Positions 19,513 through 28,255 of a stretch of 64,000 nt of DNA are shown here, in pieces. Position 1 is the stretch's first letter. Each line of letters begins with the position of its first letter. A program made the position numbers and the translations under genes. Location: NCBI RefSeq assembly GCF_000317045.1, contig NC_019703.1, positions 3,790,934 through 3,854,933 of the forward strand. The letters are read 5' to 3'. The notes below the pieces were generated by a model. That model had not been told where the DNA came from, ran no database searches, and worked only from the letters and a program-made list of their open reading frames with translations. This stretch comes from Geitlerinema sp. PCC 7407. Its GTDB lineage: Bacteria > Cyanobacteriota > Cyanobacteriia > PCC-7407.

Positions 19513-19830
19513 GTGAGTTACTTCCAAGAAGCAAAAGCCCACTTCATTGCTTCGCATCAGCACCCCATCAACCAAGCGCTGCACCATTTGACCAATATCC
19601 TGGCGATCGCGGCAGTCGTGCTGCTATTCATCGATTGGCGCTTCACGCTGATCTGCCTCGTGCTCACCCAGGTTTTTGCCCTGGGGGGCCACGCCGTCTT
19701 CGAAAAAAATGAGCCCGCCTTTCGCAAGTACCCCGGCATCACCATCTTGGCGTCGCTTTCTTGGTCCTTCGAAAATTGGTTCGGGTTGCGACAGCTTTTG
19801 CAGCGGCCTACCCGTCAAATTCATTCCTAA
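19513..19830 (+). CDS. Mpo1/DUF962-like membrane protein, possible 2-hydroxy fatty acid dioxygenase
   Basis: Protein of 105 residues from GTG 19513, which has AGGAG about 9 bases upstream. Two to three membrane helices are visible. Conserved residues are His17-Pro-x-Asn20-x3-His24-His25 near the N-terminus, GGH60 and FEKNEPA at 63 to 69, the pattern I recall from the DUF962 family. Yeast Mpo1 of this family is an iron-dependent dioxygenase that shortens 2-hydroxy fatty acids by one carbon. The protein is shorter than the yeast enzyme but keeps the His residues. Its position directly after a fatty acid hydroxylase gene suggests a two-step alpha-oxidation unit. Confidence 0.78.
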   Translation: MSYFQEAKAHFIASHQHPINQALHHLTNILAIAAVVLLFIDWRFTLICLVLTQVFALGGHAVFEKNEPAFRKYPGITILASLSWSFENWFGLRQLLQRPTRQIHS

Positions 19831-20086
19831 CCCTTCAGATCGCCTGACGGAGCGATGTTTTTGCGCTTCCAGCCTGTTTAGGTCAGGAAATCATTATCCG
19901 GCCTGTAATTCACGGCATTTTCTGGAAGCTTCCTGTGGGAGATTTGAAGCACGCTTTGGATCGATAGGACCACAGCCAGCGTCCCCCTTTGTCCCTTCGG
20001 AAATAGGCCTAGAATTTTTGGATTTTGAGTCTGTTTCCATCGTCTAGAAGTTCGTTGCGAATTTACTGTCTAGAGAAGGAGATTTC

Positions 20087-21481
20087 ATGTATCAAGGTCT
20101 GTTGGTGATTGATGCGGATGCTCACAAGTTAGAGAATCCCCTCGTTTTGCGGGAATACCTGGAGCCGGAATACCGCGATCGCATTGGTTTGGTGATCGAC
20201 AGCCTCGGCGATCAGCGCGCTCGCCTCATCGACCACAACCCTGCCACGGGCAAAGCAGATTTCACCCGGATGTTCCCCCAACCCCAAGGCTTGGGCAAGG
20301 GCGGCTTCCGCAACCTCCATCCTGAAACGACCCTGGGTGCCACCTTCAATCACTTGCGGGTCGAGCACATGGACCGTGAGGGAGTCGACGTTCAGGTGAT
20401 CTACGGGACCCTGAACCTGATTTTTTCGAGCATTATCGACAAAGATTTTGCGATCGCCCTGTGCAAGGCCTACAACAACTACATCGCCGATGACTGCCGT
20501 CCTTACGGCGATCGCCTCAAGCCCATCGGCGTGATCCCGCTGCAAGACGTGGATGAAGCCGTCAAAGAAATGCGCCGCTGCGTCAACGAGCTCGGCATGA
20601 TCGGGGTCGCCGTCGCTCCCAACATGCCCATTCCCCACCCCAAGGCTCCTGACGCCTTTCCCGACATCCGCACCTGCAAAGTCATCAGCCATCCGGATTT
20701 CCGGCCCATCCTGCAAGCCGCGGTGGATCTCGACATCGCCCTCGGCATCCACGGTGGCCCCGGCTCCTACATGGTCGGCGGCATCTCCGACCACACCGAG
20801 ACCTTTGTGCTGACCCACATCTTCGTGCAGCGCAACCAGCAGCAGCTCGCCATGGCCCGCATGGTCTTTGACGGAGCCTTCGAGCAGTTCCCGGATCTAC
20901 GCGTCGGCTTCCTCGAAGGCGGCTGCGGCTGGATTCCCGATCTAGCCCACGCTTTCCACGAGCACTGGGAGAAGCGGATTCGCGACTTTGATCCCAAGAG
21001 CCCCTACCGTCCGTCCCTGGTGGAATACACCAAGAACATGATGATGGAGCGCGGTTCCAAGAACAAAGTCAACATCATCAACCAGGCGAAGAACCTGTTT
21101 GATCTGCTGTGGAACGCTGAGCACGATCCGAGCAAGATCGACGACGCCAGCCTCTACGAGCACTACGATCTGCGCCACCGCGATCCGATGGATTATTTCA
21201 AGCGCGGCCAGATCTTCGCCTCTTTTGAGTCGGATGATCCAGGCCCCATGTACATGCCCACCGGCCTGGGTGAGTGCGGCAAGCATATTGCCTGCTTCTC
21301 GGGAGACTATGGCCACTGGGATGGCGTCCTCACCGACTGCGTGAAGGATGCAGCGACGCTCAACGATTACGATCGCGACTACCTGAGCCTGCTGCTGGGC
21401 GGCAACGCGCTGGCGCTGTACGGCGATCGCCTCCGCAACTCCCTGCCCGAGTCCCTCAAGGCAGCCGCAGCCGCTGTATAA
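20087..21481 (+). CDS. Amidohydrolase-family (Amidohydro_2) metal-dependent hydrolase
   Basis: Protein of 464 residues, ATG 20087 with AAGGAG 7 bases upstream. The N-terminal metal motif is VIDADAHKLE (D-x-D-x-H rather than the usual H-x-H). Later blocks are RVEHMDREGVDVQVIYG, ALGIHGGPGS with a candidate His ligand, VGFLEGGCGWIP, and CFSGDYGHWDG with a candidate Asp. These fit the TIM-barrel Amidohydro_2 family, which includes decarboxylases and hydrolases. I cannot tell the substrate. The gene has a 256-base leader and a strong terminator (21544..21592), so it is probably a single-gene unit. Confidence 0.85.
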   Translation: MYQGLLVIDADAHKLENPLVLREYLEPEYRDRIGLVIDSLGDQRARLIDHNPATGKADFTRMFPQPQGLGKGGFRNLHPETTLGATFNHLRVEHMDREGVDVQVIYGTLNLIFSSIIDKDFAIALCKAYNNYIADDCRPYGDRLKPIGVIPLQDVDEAVKEMRRCVNELGMIGVAVAPNMPIPHPKAPDAFPDIRTCKVISHPDFRPILQAAVDLDIALGIHGGPGSYMVGGISDHTETFVLTHIFVQRNQQQLAMARMVFDGAFEQFPDLRVGFLEGGCGWIPDLAHAFHEHWEKRIRDFDPKSPYRPSLVEYTKNMMMERGSKNKVNIINQAKNLFDLLWNAEHDPSKIDDASLYEHYDLRHRDPMDYFKRGQIFASFESDDPGPMYMPTGLGECGKHIACFSGDYGHWDGVLTDCVKDAATLNDYDRDYLSLLLGGNALALYGDRLRNSLPESLKAAAAAV

Positions 21482-21543
21482 CTCAGGGCAAATAGGTTCT
21501 CTCGGATACAGTCCGCCCTAAATTAGGGCATCAAAATTAAGGC

Positions 21544-21592
21544 ATCCACGGGTCTAAGAAAAAGTAATTTCTAGATCCGTGGATTTTCTTTT
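21544..21592 (+). terminator. Strong rho-independent terminator of the amidohydrolase gene
   Basis: Thirteen bases (ATCCACGGGTCTA) pair with TAGATCCGTGGAT with one G-T wobble; the loop contains further AGAAA/TTTCT pairing. The stem runs into TTTTCTTTT. It lies 62 bases after the amidohydrolase stop. Confidence 0.85.
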
Positions 21593-21720
21593 GCCTGCCA
21601 CCAAGCATCCAGAATAGGCAACATTCGCCCCAAATTGAGGGGCGATCGCCCTTTGGCAAATTGGCTTGACAAGACTTTACGACAGTGAGTATTGTTTGCA
21701 TTAATTTTGACAAGCCACGG

Positions 21721-22293
21721 ATGAAGTACAAAGAGCCCTTTCTAGAGCCAGTTCTCAGAAAAATGCGATTGCGCCGGGTCATGCCCCACATTCCAGCGCA
21801 GTCCATGCTACTTGATATCGGATGTGGCCACTCAGCCTCTTTTCTCAAAGCAATCTCTCACCACATCAAAGAAGGGTTCGGTGTAGATTTCAAAGTCAAA
21901 GAAGCACAATTTGGCAACATTTTCACTCGCCAGCTCAGGCTGCACGATCAGCTGCCCTTTGAGGACAACCAATTCGATGTCGTCACGATGCTGGCGGTCC
22001 TAGAGCACATCGAAAACGAATCATCCATTCTCCAAGAAATTCAGCGCGTCTTGAAACCGGGAGGCGCACTAGTGCTCACGGTTCCTTCGATTTGGGCTCA
22101 GCCAGTTCTAGAGTTTTTGGCCTACAAAGTCAAGATTGTCAGCGAGGCCGAAATTCGCGATCACAAGCGCTATTACAACCGCGATCGCCTTTACCGTTCC
22201 CTGGTGGAGAAAGCGAGTTTTGACGACTTTTATCACCAGTATTTTCAGCTCTGGATGAATAACTTCTGCACCGTGGCAAAGAGGATCGGTTAA
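21721..22293 (+). CDS. Class I SAM-dependent methyltransferase (type 11)
   Basis: Protein of 190 residues from ATG 21721; GTG 21685 is an in-frame alternative. The SAM-binding motif LLDIGCGHS is intact, followed by LPFEDNQFDVVTMLAVLEHIENE and EIQRVLKPGGALVLTVPS, typical of Methyltransf_11. It starts a tight run of genes: the GT2 gene begins three bases after its stop. In this setting it may methylate a sugar or lipid-linked intermediate, though the acceptor is unknown. Confidence 0.88.
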   Translation: MKYKEPFLEPVLRKMRLRRVMPHIPAQSMLLDIGCGHSASFLKAISHHIKEGFGVDFKVKEAQFGNIFTRQLRLHDQLPFEDNQFDVVTMLAVLEHIENESSILQEIQRVLKPGGALVLTVPSIWAQPVLEFLAYKVKIVSEAEIRDHKRYYNRDRLYRSLVEKASFDDFYHQYFQLWMNNFCTVAKRIG

Positions 22294-22296
22294 CCT

Positions 22297-22986
22297 ATGC
22301 GGCTTTCTGTGATCATCCCCTGCTTTAACGAATTGGGCACTATCAGCCAGGTCATAGAAGCAGTTCGAGAATCCCCCGTCAAGGACTGTGAAATTATTAT
22401 TGTTGACGACTATTCAACCGATGGCACTCGAGACCTGATCAAAACGCACATTGCCTCTCAGGTGCATCAAGTGATTTACCATGAGCGAAACATGGGCAAG
22501 GGAGCGGCATTGCGCAGCGGATTTGCGGCGGCCACCGGCGATGTTGTCATCGTTCAAGATGCAGACCTCGAGTATGACCCCCAAGAATATTCGCTCTTGC
22601 TAGAGCCGATTCTCAATGGCAAGGCCGACGTTGTTTTTGGCTCTCGTTTTATGGGGGGTCGCCCCCACCGCGTGGTGTACTACTGGCACCGAGTCGGCAA
22701 CGGTTTCTTGACGATGCTTTCGAATATGTTTACCAATATCAACCTCACCGATATGGAGACATGCTACAAAGCATTTCGTCGCGAAATTATTCAATCAATC
22801 AAGATTGAAGAAAATCGATTTGGCTTTGAGCCAGAAATCACGGCCAAAGTCTCGAAGCTCAACTGCCGCATCTACGAAGTTGGTATTTCCTATTACGGAC
22901 GCACCTACAAGGAAGGCAAGAAAATTGGCTGGAAAGACGGTTTTCGAGCCATCTTTTGCATTCTGAAGTACAACCTTTTTCGGTAA
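22297..22986 (+). CDS. Family 2 glycosyltransferase, dolichyl-phosphate mannose synthase-like
   Basis: Protein of 229 residues with a GT-A fold and no C-terminal membrane helices. It has [21 protein letters not shown], the donor-loop motif [12 protein letters not shown] (D-x-D), and [26 protein letters not shown]. The pattern is that of DPM1/GtrB enzymes, which move a sugar from a nucleotide onto polyprenyl phosphate at the cytoplasmic face. It is sandwiched between a methyltransferase gene (3 bases away) and a DUF2142 gene (overlapping TAATG), so these are one operon. The lipid-linked sugar it makes would be a donor for the GT-C-like proteins nearby. Confidence 0.92.
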   Translation: MRLSVIIPCFNELGTISQVIEAVRESPVKDCEIIIVDDYSTDGTRDLIKTHIASQVHQVIYHERNMGKGAALRSGFAAATGDVVIVQDADLEYDPQEYSLLLEPILNGKADVVFGSRFMGGRPHRVVYYWHRVGNGFLTMLSNMFTNINLTDMETCYKAFRREIIQSIKIEENRFGFEPEITAKVSKLNCRIYEVGISYYGRTYKEGKKIGWKDGFRAIFCILKYNLFR

Positions 22987-24416
22987 TGCAAACTCCATTT
23001 TTTAGGCTCTTTACGCCAGCCATGAAAGCCTTCAAGGTGCCCCTTTTCAATCAGGCCGATCGCATCTTTTTGTGGATTGCCGCCCTATTTGGTGTTCTCT
23101 ACATTTTCATCACGCCGCCCTTTCAGGCACCCGATGAGTTTTTCCATTTCTATCGGGCTTATCAGCTGTCTGAGGGGCAGGTGATGGCAATCAAAGAGGG
23201 AAATCAGGTCGGTGGCCTTTTGCCGCGATCGCTCCAAACAGTTTCTCTGCCCTTTATGGGACTCCCTCACCAGCCCGAAAATCGTCTGAGCCTCGCGCAG
23301 TTGGGGGACGCGCTAAAGCTGCCTTTAGGCGATACGGGCGATCGCATCTTTATGCATCTGTCCACCATGGCCCTTTACTCGCCAATTCCCTACATTCCTG
23401 CAACCGTGGGGGTAGGGTTAGGCAAACTGGTGGGCCTCTCTCCCCTCGCTCTGACCTACGTCGGACGCCTCTTCAACCTGGCTGCCTGGATCGCGCTCGG
23501 CTACGCAGCTCTCAGAATCACGCCCATCTTTCGCTGGGTGATGCTGCTCCTGCTGCTGACCCCCATGTCGCTCTTTTTAGCGGCCTCGCTCTCAGCAGAC
23601 GCCATCACCAATGGCTTGGCCTTCGTTCTCGTTGCCCTGGTACTGCGCACCGCCTTCGGCGACTCAGAAACGCTCTCGCGCCGGGATGTCGGGGCGATCG
23701 CCCTCACGACAACCTTGCTGGCCCTCTCCAAACAAGCCTACGTCCCGCTGGCATTTCTCTGGCTGCTTATTCCCATCAGCAAAGCCAAAAACCCCCAGCG
23801 ATACTGGCTTTGGTTTGGGCTTGTGCTTCTCGTTAGCGTGGGTACCAGTCTGCTCTGGGCAAGCTGGATCAAGCCGCTCTATGTACCGCTCAATCCCTTT
23901 CATCCGCCCGAGAGCCAATCCCCCGACGGTCAACTTGCCTACGTTCTTGCCCATCCGATCGCCTTTTTTCAGGTTGTCAAAAAGACCGTGGATCTGTTGG
24001 GAGACACTTGGCTACACCAATTTATTGGTCATTTAGGCTGGGTTGATGTTCCTTTGCCCATTCCTTTTGTCGTCTCCTACTTTGGTGTTTTGATCGGAGC
24101 GGCTCTGGGAGATGGCGATCGCAAAATTCAGATTCATCTCTGGAAAAAGCTAGGTTTAGCCACCCTGTTTGTGTTAAATGGACTCCTTTTGTGTCTCTCG
24201 ATTTATCTTGTTTGGGCTCCTGTTGGCGGCACAGTCATTGAAGGAATTCAAGGTCGCTATTTCATTCCCCTTTCACCCGCATTATTTCTATTGTTTTATA
24301 ACCAACGCTGGCTATTTTTGAACAAACTCAAGAAACAATTCTCTCTATTCATCAGCCTTTACCTGCTTTTTTCTAGCGGATTGACCGCTGCTATTTTAGT
24401 TCACAGGTACTACTAG
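22986..24416 (+). CDS. DUF2142 multi-pass membrane protein
   Basis: Protein of 476 residues from the ATG at 22986, which overlaps the GT2 stop codon (TAATG). It has about ten to twelve membrane helices and an N-terminal TPPFQAPDEFFHFYRAYQLSEG, the conserved acidic-aromatic motif I associate with DUF2142. These proteins are usually found in polysaccharide clusters and have a GT-C-like topology, so it may transfer a lipid-linked sugar on the outer face. The acidic PDE motif would be the expected catalytic position by analogy. Translational coupling with the GT2 gene supports a shared pathway. Confidence 0.85.
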   Translation: MQTPFFRLFTPAMKAFKVPLFNQADRIFLWIAALFGVLYIFITPPFQAPDEFFHFYRAYQLSEGQVMAIKEGNQVGGLLPRSLQTVSLPFMGLPHQPENRLSLAQLGDALKLPLGDTGDRIFMHLSTMALYSPIPYIPATVGVGLGKLVGLSPLALTYVGRLFNLAAWIALGYAALRITPIFRWVMLLLLLTPMSLFLAASLSADAITNGLAFVLVALVLRTAFGDSETLSRRDVGAIALTTTLLALSKQAYVPLAFLWLLIPISKAKNPQRYWLWFGLVLLVSVGTSLLWASWIKPLYVPLNPFHPPESQSPDGQLAYVLAHPIAFFQVVKKTVDLLGDTWLHQFIGHLGWVDVPLPIPFVVSYFGVLIGAALGDGDRKIQIHLWKKLGLATLFVLNGLLLCLSIYLVWAPVGGTVIEGIQGRYFIPLSPALFLLFYNQRWLFLNKLKKQFSLFISLYLLFSSGLTAAILVHRYY

Positions 24417-24658
24417 ATCCACCAGCTTCTCATCCCAAAGACACACTAAATTTAGGCAAACGATACAAGAATCAAGGCTCAATTCAGCTTTTAGGTTCTT
24501 GCTATATCTATCTTTGGGAGGATGCAGTAATTCTTTGGCATTATGCTACCTTGAGGAAAATTTCCACACCGCTTCTTACGATCCGCCTCAAAAGTTTAGC
24601 GAGCAACCGATAGAAAAATCTTGAGCCTCGCTCAGTTTGTCACATTAGCGCTTTGGTC

Positions 24659-26524
24659 ATGCTTAATTCCTCTTCTGCGAACCCCACATACATCTTGGGT
24701 GCAGGTCCCGCAGGGCTTGCGGCTGCTTATCAGCTTTCAAAAGCAGGACAATCTACGGTTGTCTTAGAGCGAGACCAGCGCGTAGGAGGACTGGCCAAAA
24801 GCTTGGAATATCAAGGGTTTATATTGGACTATGGACCTCATCGCTTTTACACCAAGCTGGCGCCTGTTTTGGCACTTTGGGATGAGGTTTTGCAAGATGA
24901 GCAGGTCACCGTTGATCGGCTGACGCGAATCTATTATGAAGACAAATATTTTAACTATCCGTTGAAAGCAACTGAGGCCATTTTTGCCTTGGGCTTTTGG
25001 GAGAGCAGCCGAATTATTGCCTCCTACGCCAAAGCCAAGCTGTTCCCAAACCACCATCCCCAAAATTTTGCTGAGTGGGTCTCTGGACAATTTGGGCGTC
25101 GGCTGTTTGAAATCTTTTTTGATTCCTACACAGAGAAGCTCTGGGGGATTCCCTGTACAGAAATCAGCGCAGACTGGGCGGCTCAGCGGATCAAAACGCT
25201 GTCGTTGGGCAAAGCCATGCGGACGGCTCTTTTAGGGAACGATGGAAAAATCAAAACCCTAATTGATCAATTTCAGTATCCGCGCCTGGGGTCTGGCCAG
25301 CTCTACGATCGCATCCAGGAGGATCTAGAGCAGCGCCAACAAACGGTTTTGCTCAATACAGAGGTAGTCAAGCTCCACCATCAGCACGGCCAGATCACCC
25401 ACGTCACGATGCGCGATCGCGCCACTCAGGAGGAGTCCACGGCTCCCTGTGGCCACGTGATTTCGTCGATTCCCATCACGCTGCTGCTAGAGCAGATGGA
25501 CCCGCTGCCGCCTGAACCTGTTTTGAATGCAGCGCGATCGCTCAAGTTCCGCAACACGATTTTGGTCTATCTCATTGTCGAGGCGGCAGACTTATTTCCC
25601 GACAACTGGCTGTACATCAATGATGGCAGCGTGGGCCTAGGACGAGTCACCAACTTCCGCAACTGGTCCCCAGACATGCTGCCCAACGACTACCAAACGC
25701 CGCTGTGCTGCGAGTACTGGTGCAACTTTGACGAAGCAGGCTGGACTCAATCAGACGATCGCTGGATCGAGCAGGCCGCTCAAGATTTGCGCAAGATTTC
25801 TCTGCTCGGCAATCAGAAGGTTTCGGGCGGATTTGTTTTGCGACTGCCCAGAACCTATCCAATCTACGCCGGGGACTACAAGCAGTCTTTGCAGACTCTT
25901 CAAACCTATCTTCAGAGCTTTCAAAATCTGCAGCTGGTTGGTCGCTATGGCTCCTTTAAGTACAACAACCAAGACCATAGTTTGCTGATGGGAATTCTGG
26001 CAGCTGAAAATGTGCTTGAACCAGGCAAGCATAATCTTTGGTCGATCAACTCTGACAGTGAATATGTTGAGGAAGCGCGGGCAGAAGACGCCACCACAGC
26101 GGCGATCGCCCGTGAAGCTTCGCGTCGACAACGCATCCTGCAAACCGGTCAGCGATTCGGCCGTTATCTAGGCACTGGCAGCGCCGCCACCTTTGTGGAT
26201 GTCTTCATCTTTGTCAGCCTCATCAAGCTAGATGTTTGGTATGTGTTCGCGTTGCTTACTAGCTATTGCTGCGGCCTGACCCTCAACTTTTTCTTGAGCC
26301 GACGCTACGTTTTTGGCGTGTATTGGAAAAACAGCCTTTTTCAGTATCTCGTCTTTGCGGCAGTGGCGCTTAATAGCCTGTTGGCAAACTTGGGACTGCT
26401 GCAAATCATGATGAATGAGCTTAGCTGGAGTCCGACGATCAGTCGCTTGATTTCTGCGGGGCTTATTGCGGTTCTCAGCTTTAGCGGGCATCAGATTTAT
26501 TCTTTTGCCAATCGCCCTTCTTGA
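24659..26524 (+). CDS. FAD-dependent oxidoreductase fused to a GtrA membrane domain
   Basis: Protein of 621 residues from ATG 24659 (TTG 24653 is just upstream). Residues 1 to ~480 are an amine-oxidase/UDP-galactopyranose-mutase-like flavoprotein: YILGAGPAGLAAAYQL for FAD binding, VGGLAKS, YGPHRFYTK, and a late GRYGSFKYNNQDHSLLMG. Residues ~499 to 621 are a complete GtrA domain with four membrane helices (VWYVFALLTSYCCGL, LSRRYVFGVYWKN). The fusion suggests that the flavoenzyme acts on a sugar or polyprenyl-linked intermediate that the GtrA part moves or holds at the membrane. The frame is continuous through the junction, so this is not a sequencing join that I can detect. Confidence 0.88.
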   Translation: MLNSSSANPTYILGAGPAGLAAAYQLSKAGQSTVVLERDQRVGGLAKSLEYQGFILDYGPHRFYTKLAPVLALWDEVLQDEQVTVDRLTRIYYEDKYFNYPLKATEAIFALGFWESSRIIASYAKAKLFPNHHPQNFAEWVSGQFGRRLFEIFFDSYTEKLWGIPCTEISADWAAQRIKTLSLGKAMRTALLGNDGKIKTLIDQFQYPRLGSGQLYDRIQEDLEQRQQTVLLNTEVVKLHHQHGQITHVTMRDRATQEESTAPCGHVISSIPITLLLEQMDPLPPEPVLNAARSLKFRNTILVYLIVEAADLFPDNWLYINDGSVGLGRVTNFRNWSPDMLPNDYQTPLCCEYWCNFDEAGWTQSDDRWIEQAAQDLRKISLLGNQKVSGGFVLRLPRTYPIYAGDYKQSLQTLQTYLQSFQNLQLVGRYGSFKYNNQDHSLLMGILAAENVLEPGKHNLWSINSDSEYVEEARAEDATTAAIAREASRRQRILQTGQRFGRYLGTGSAATFVDVFIFVSLIKLDVWYVFALLTSYCCGLTLNFFLSRRYVFGVYWKNSLFQYLVFAAVALNSLLANLGLLQIMMNELSWSPTISRLISAGLIAVLSFSGHQIYSFANRPS

Positions 26525-26604
26525 CGAGCGTTTTTTGAGCTCACTCAATTCAATTTTGATTAAAAAAACTTTCTTTTAGCGTTAGAAACTTTCCGCGAAA
26601 CAGC

Positions 26605-28233
26605 ATGAATAAGATTTTCACCTTCCGCCAGTCTTGGCACCGGTGGGTCGGTTTTGCCTTGCTCTTTATTGCTCTTGGCATTGGATATACTCAAGTCTTC
26701 TGGGGCATTTTTGCCGATGAGGGCGAGAATTTAGCATCTGGATTTCTAGCATTAGACGATAAGGTTCTTTTTCGAGATATTTTCAGTCACCATTTTCCTT
26801 TCGCTCACTACTGGACAGAAATTATTTTTCGCATTTTTGGGCCGTCTATTTTTGCTGTCAGGTTCTCAGTTTTAGCTTTTCAGATTAGCGTTTTAGGGAT
26901 CCTGGGATGGCTTACGCGAAAGCCGATTGCGATCGGCATTTTAGCGATTATTTGGACCCTGGTTCGACTCGTTTACTTTGGCAACATGGTGCTTTATCAG
27001 CACTTTAGCGCCTTCTTCATGCTGCTGGCGTTTTGGATTATTTTTGATTTTCTGCGATCGCGTCAAGTTCAACGCACTGAGTTAGCCATTCTAGGCTTCT
27101 GTTTTACAGCTTCTTTTTTGGCATCACCTCTTTCAATTTATCCAATCTTGATTGGGTGCATTTTCTTACTTCTAGGTCGCTGCAAAATTAGAGGATTCTT
27201 ATTCTTAATCATTGTTTCTATAGCAGTTGCGCTGCCCTACATTATTTATCTTTTATCCACCCAGACCCTAGATGATTTCTGGATTCAAAACCTAGATTTT
27301 AATTCCAAAATTCTCAGTCAGTATCTCTATGCGAACCCCAACCGATTTGCAGAGTTTTTCCAGCTGCTTATCACGGGTCTAGGGATTTTTTCCTTTGACT
27401 GGTTTGCCGTGGACTGGGGCTGGTTTAAGCCTTTACCCATTTTCATGGGTCTCACAATCGCCGATCACCAGGTTGTTGGCGGATTCGCCTATCGCGGCTA
27501 CGTGATTCTGCTTGCTTTACTCTTGTTGATCGATCGCAAAGTTCTATCTGCGCTGTTTGTCTATTGCTTTGCAGCTTCCCTGTTAGTGCGAACTCCTGGA
27601 GGCCTGCACGCAACCAGTTTCGCGCTTTTGGGTCTTTTTTCTGGGATTTGGATTATTGTTAGCATTTGGCGATCGCCTTTTATTTTCGACTGGCTTCCTT
27701 ACAAGCTGCATCAGCCTCAGACAGCCCAAAAAATTCAGGACTTCTTATTTACTCGAAGCAGTAAGGCGATCGCCTGCTTGGGCCTTGTGCTGCTGTTCTG
27801 GCATGGCGTTTTGACCAACCTTCAGCCCCACGGCCTTTCTTATCTAGAAAACTTCTTTCCCTATGAGCAGCGAGCCCTCGAAGTACGGGCGCTAAGCTGC
27901 AACAATTCAGAAACGCAGCTTGCCTACTATCCCGGCGATCCGATTATTCACTTCATGACCCGGATGCCGACCGTGTCGCGGTACTTCTATATGTATCCCT
28001 GGGTGGCAGAGTTTGGCCTCAAGGAAGTTTTGAAAGCTTTGCAAGATCCAGAGGCCAATGCACTCGTTTTTATCGATCAAGGGGTTGAAATCTGGGGTCA
28101 TTCTCCGAAAACTTATCTAGCCCCTCTTAACGAGTTTCTGGCTAAAAATTATCAGTTAATTGATGGATTTTATCGATCGCCCAAGCTCACCCAGATTTGT
28201 CCGCTTGAAACCGCGAAAAATTCGGCCCAATAG
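26605..28233 (+). CDS. Multi-pass membrane protein, GT-C (ArnT/GT39)-like glycosyltransferase
   Basis: Protein of 542 residues with about eleven membrane helices in the first 400 residues and a soluble C-terminal part. The first loop carries FADEGENLASGF, the acidic DE-type motif used by GT-C enzymes to bind polyprenyl-phosphate sugars, and then HHFPFAHYWTE. It likely transfers a sugar outside the cytoplasm, acting after the GT2 and FAD-GtrA proteins. The gene is markedly A+T-rich: the 60 bases from 27181 contain about 37 percent G+C. That suggests recent acquisition or relaxed codon use. Confidence 0.78.
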   Translation: MNKIFTFRQSWHRWVGFALLFIALGIGYTQVFWGIFADEGENLASGFLALDDKVLFRDIFSHHFPFAHYWTEIIFRIFGPSIFAVRFSVLAFQISVLGILGWLTRKPIAIGILAIIWTLVRLVYFGNMVLYQHFSAFFMLLAFWIIFDFLRSRQVQRTELAILGFCFTASFLASPLSIYPILIGCIFLLLGRCKIRGFLFLIIVSIAVALPYIIYLLSTQTLDDFWIQNLDFNSKILSQYLYANPNRFAEFFQLLITGLGIFSFDWFAVDWGWFKPLPIFMGLTIADHQVVGGFAYRGYVILLALLLLIDRKVLSALFVYCFAASLLVRTPGGLHATSFALLGLFSGIWIIVSIWRSPFIFDWLPYKLHQPQTAQKIQDFLFTRSSKAIACLGLVLLFWHGVLTNLQPHGLSYLENFFPYEQRALEVRALSCNNSETQLAYYPGDPIIHFMTRMPTVSRYFYMYPWVAEFGLKEVLKALQDPEANALVFIDQGVEIWGHSPKTYLAPLNEFLAKNYQLIDGFYRSPKLTQICPLETAKNSAQ

Positions 28234-28255
28234 TGGTTTTTCAGGTTGGTTTCGG

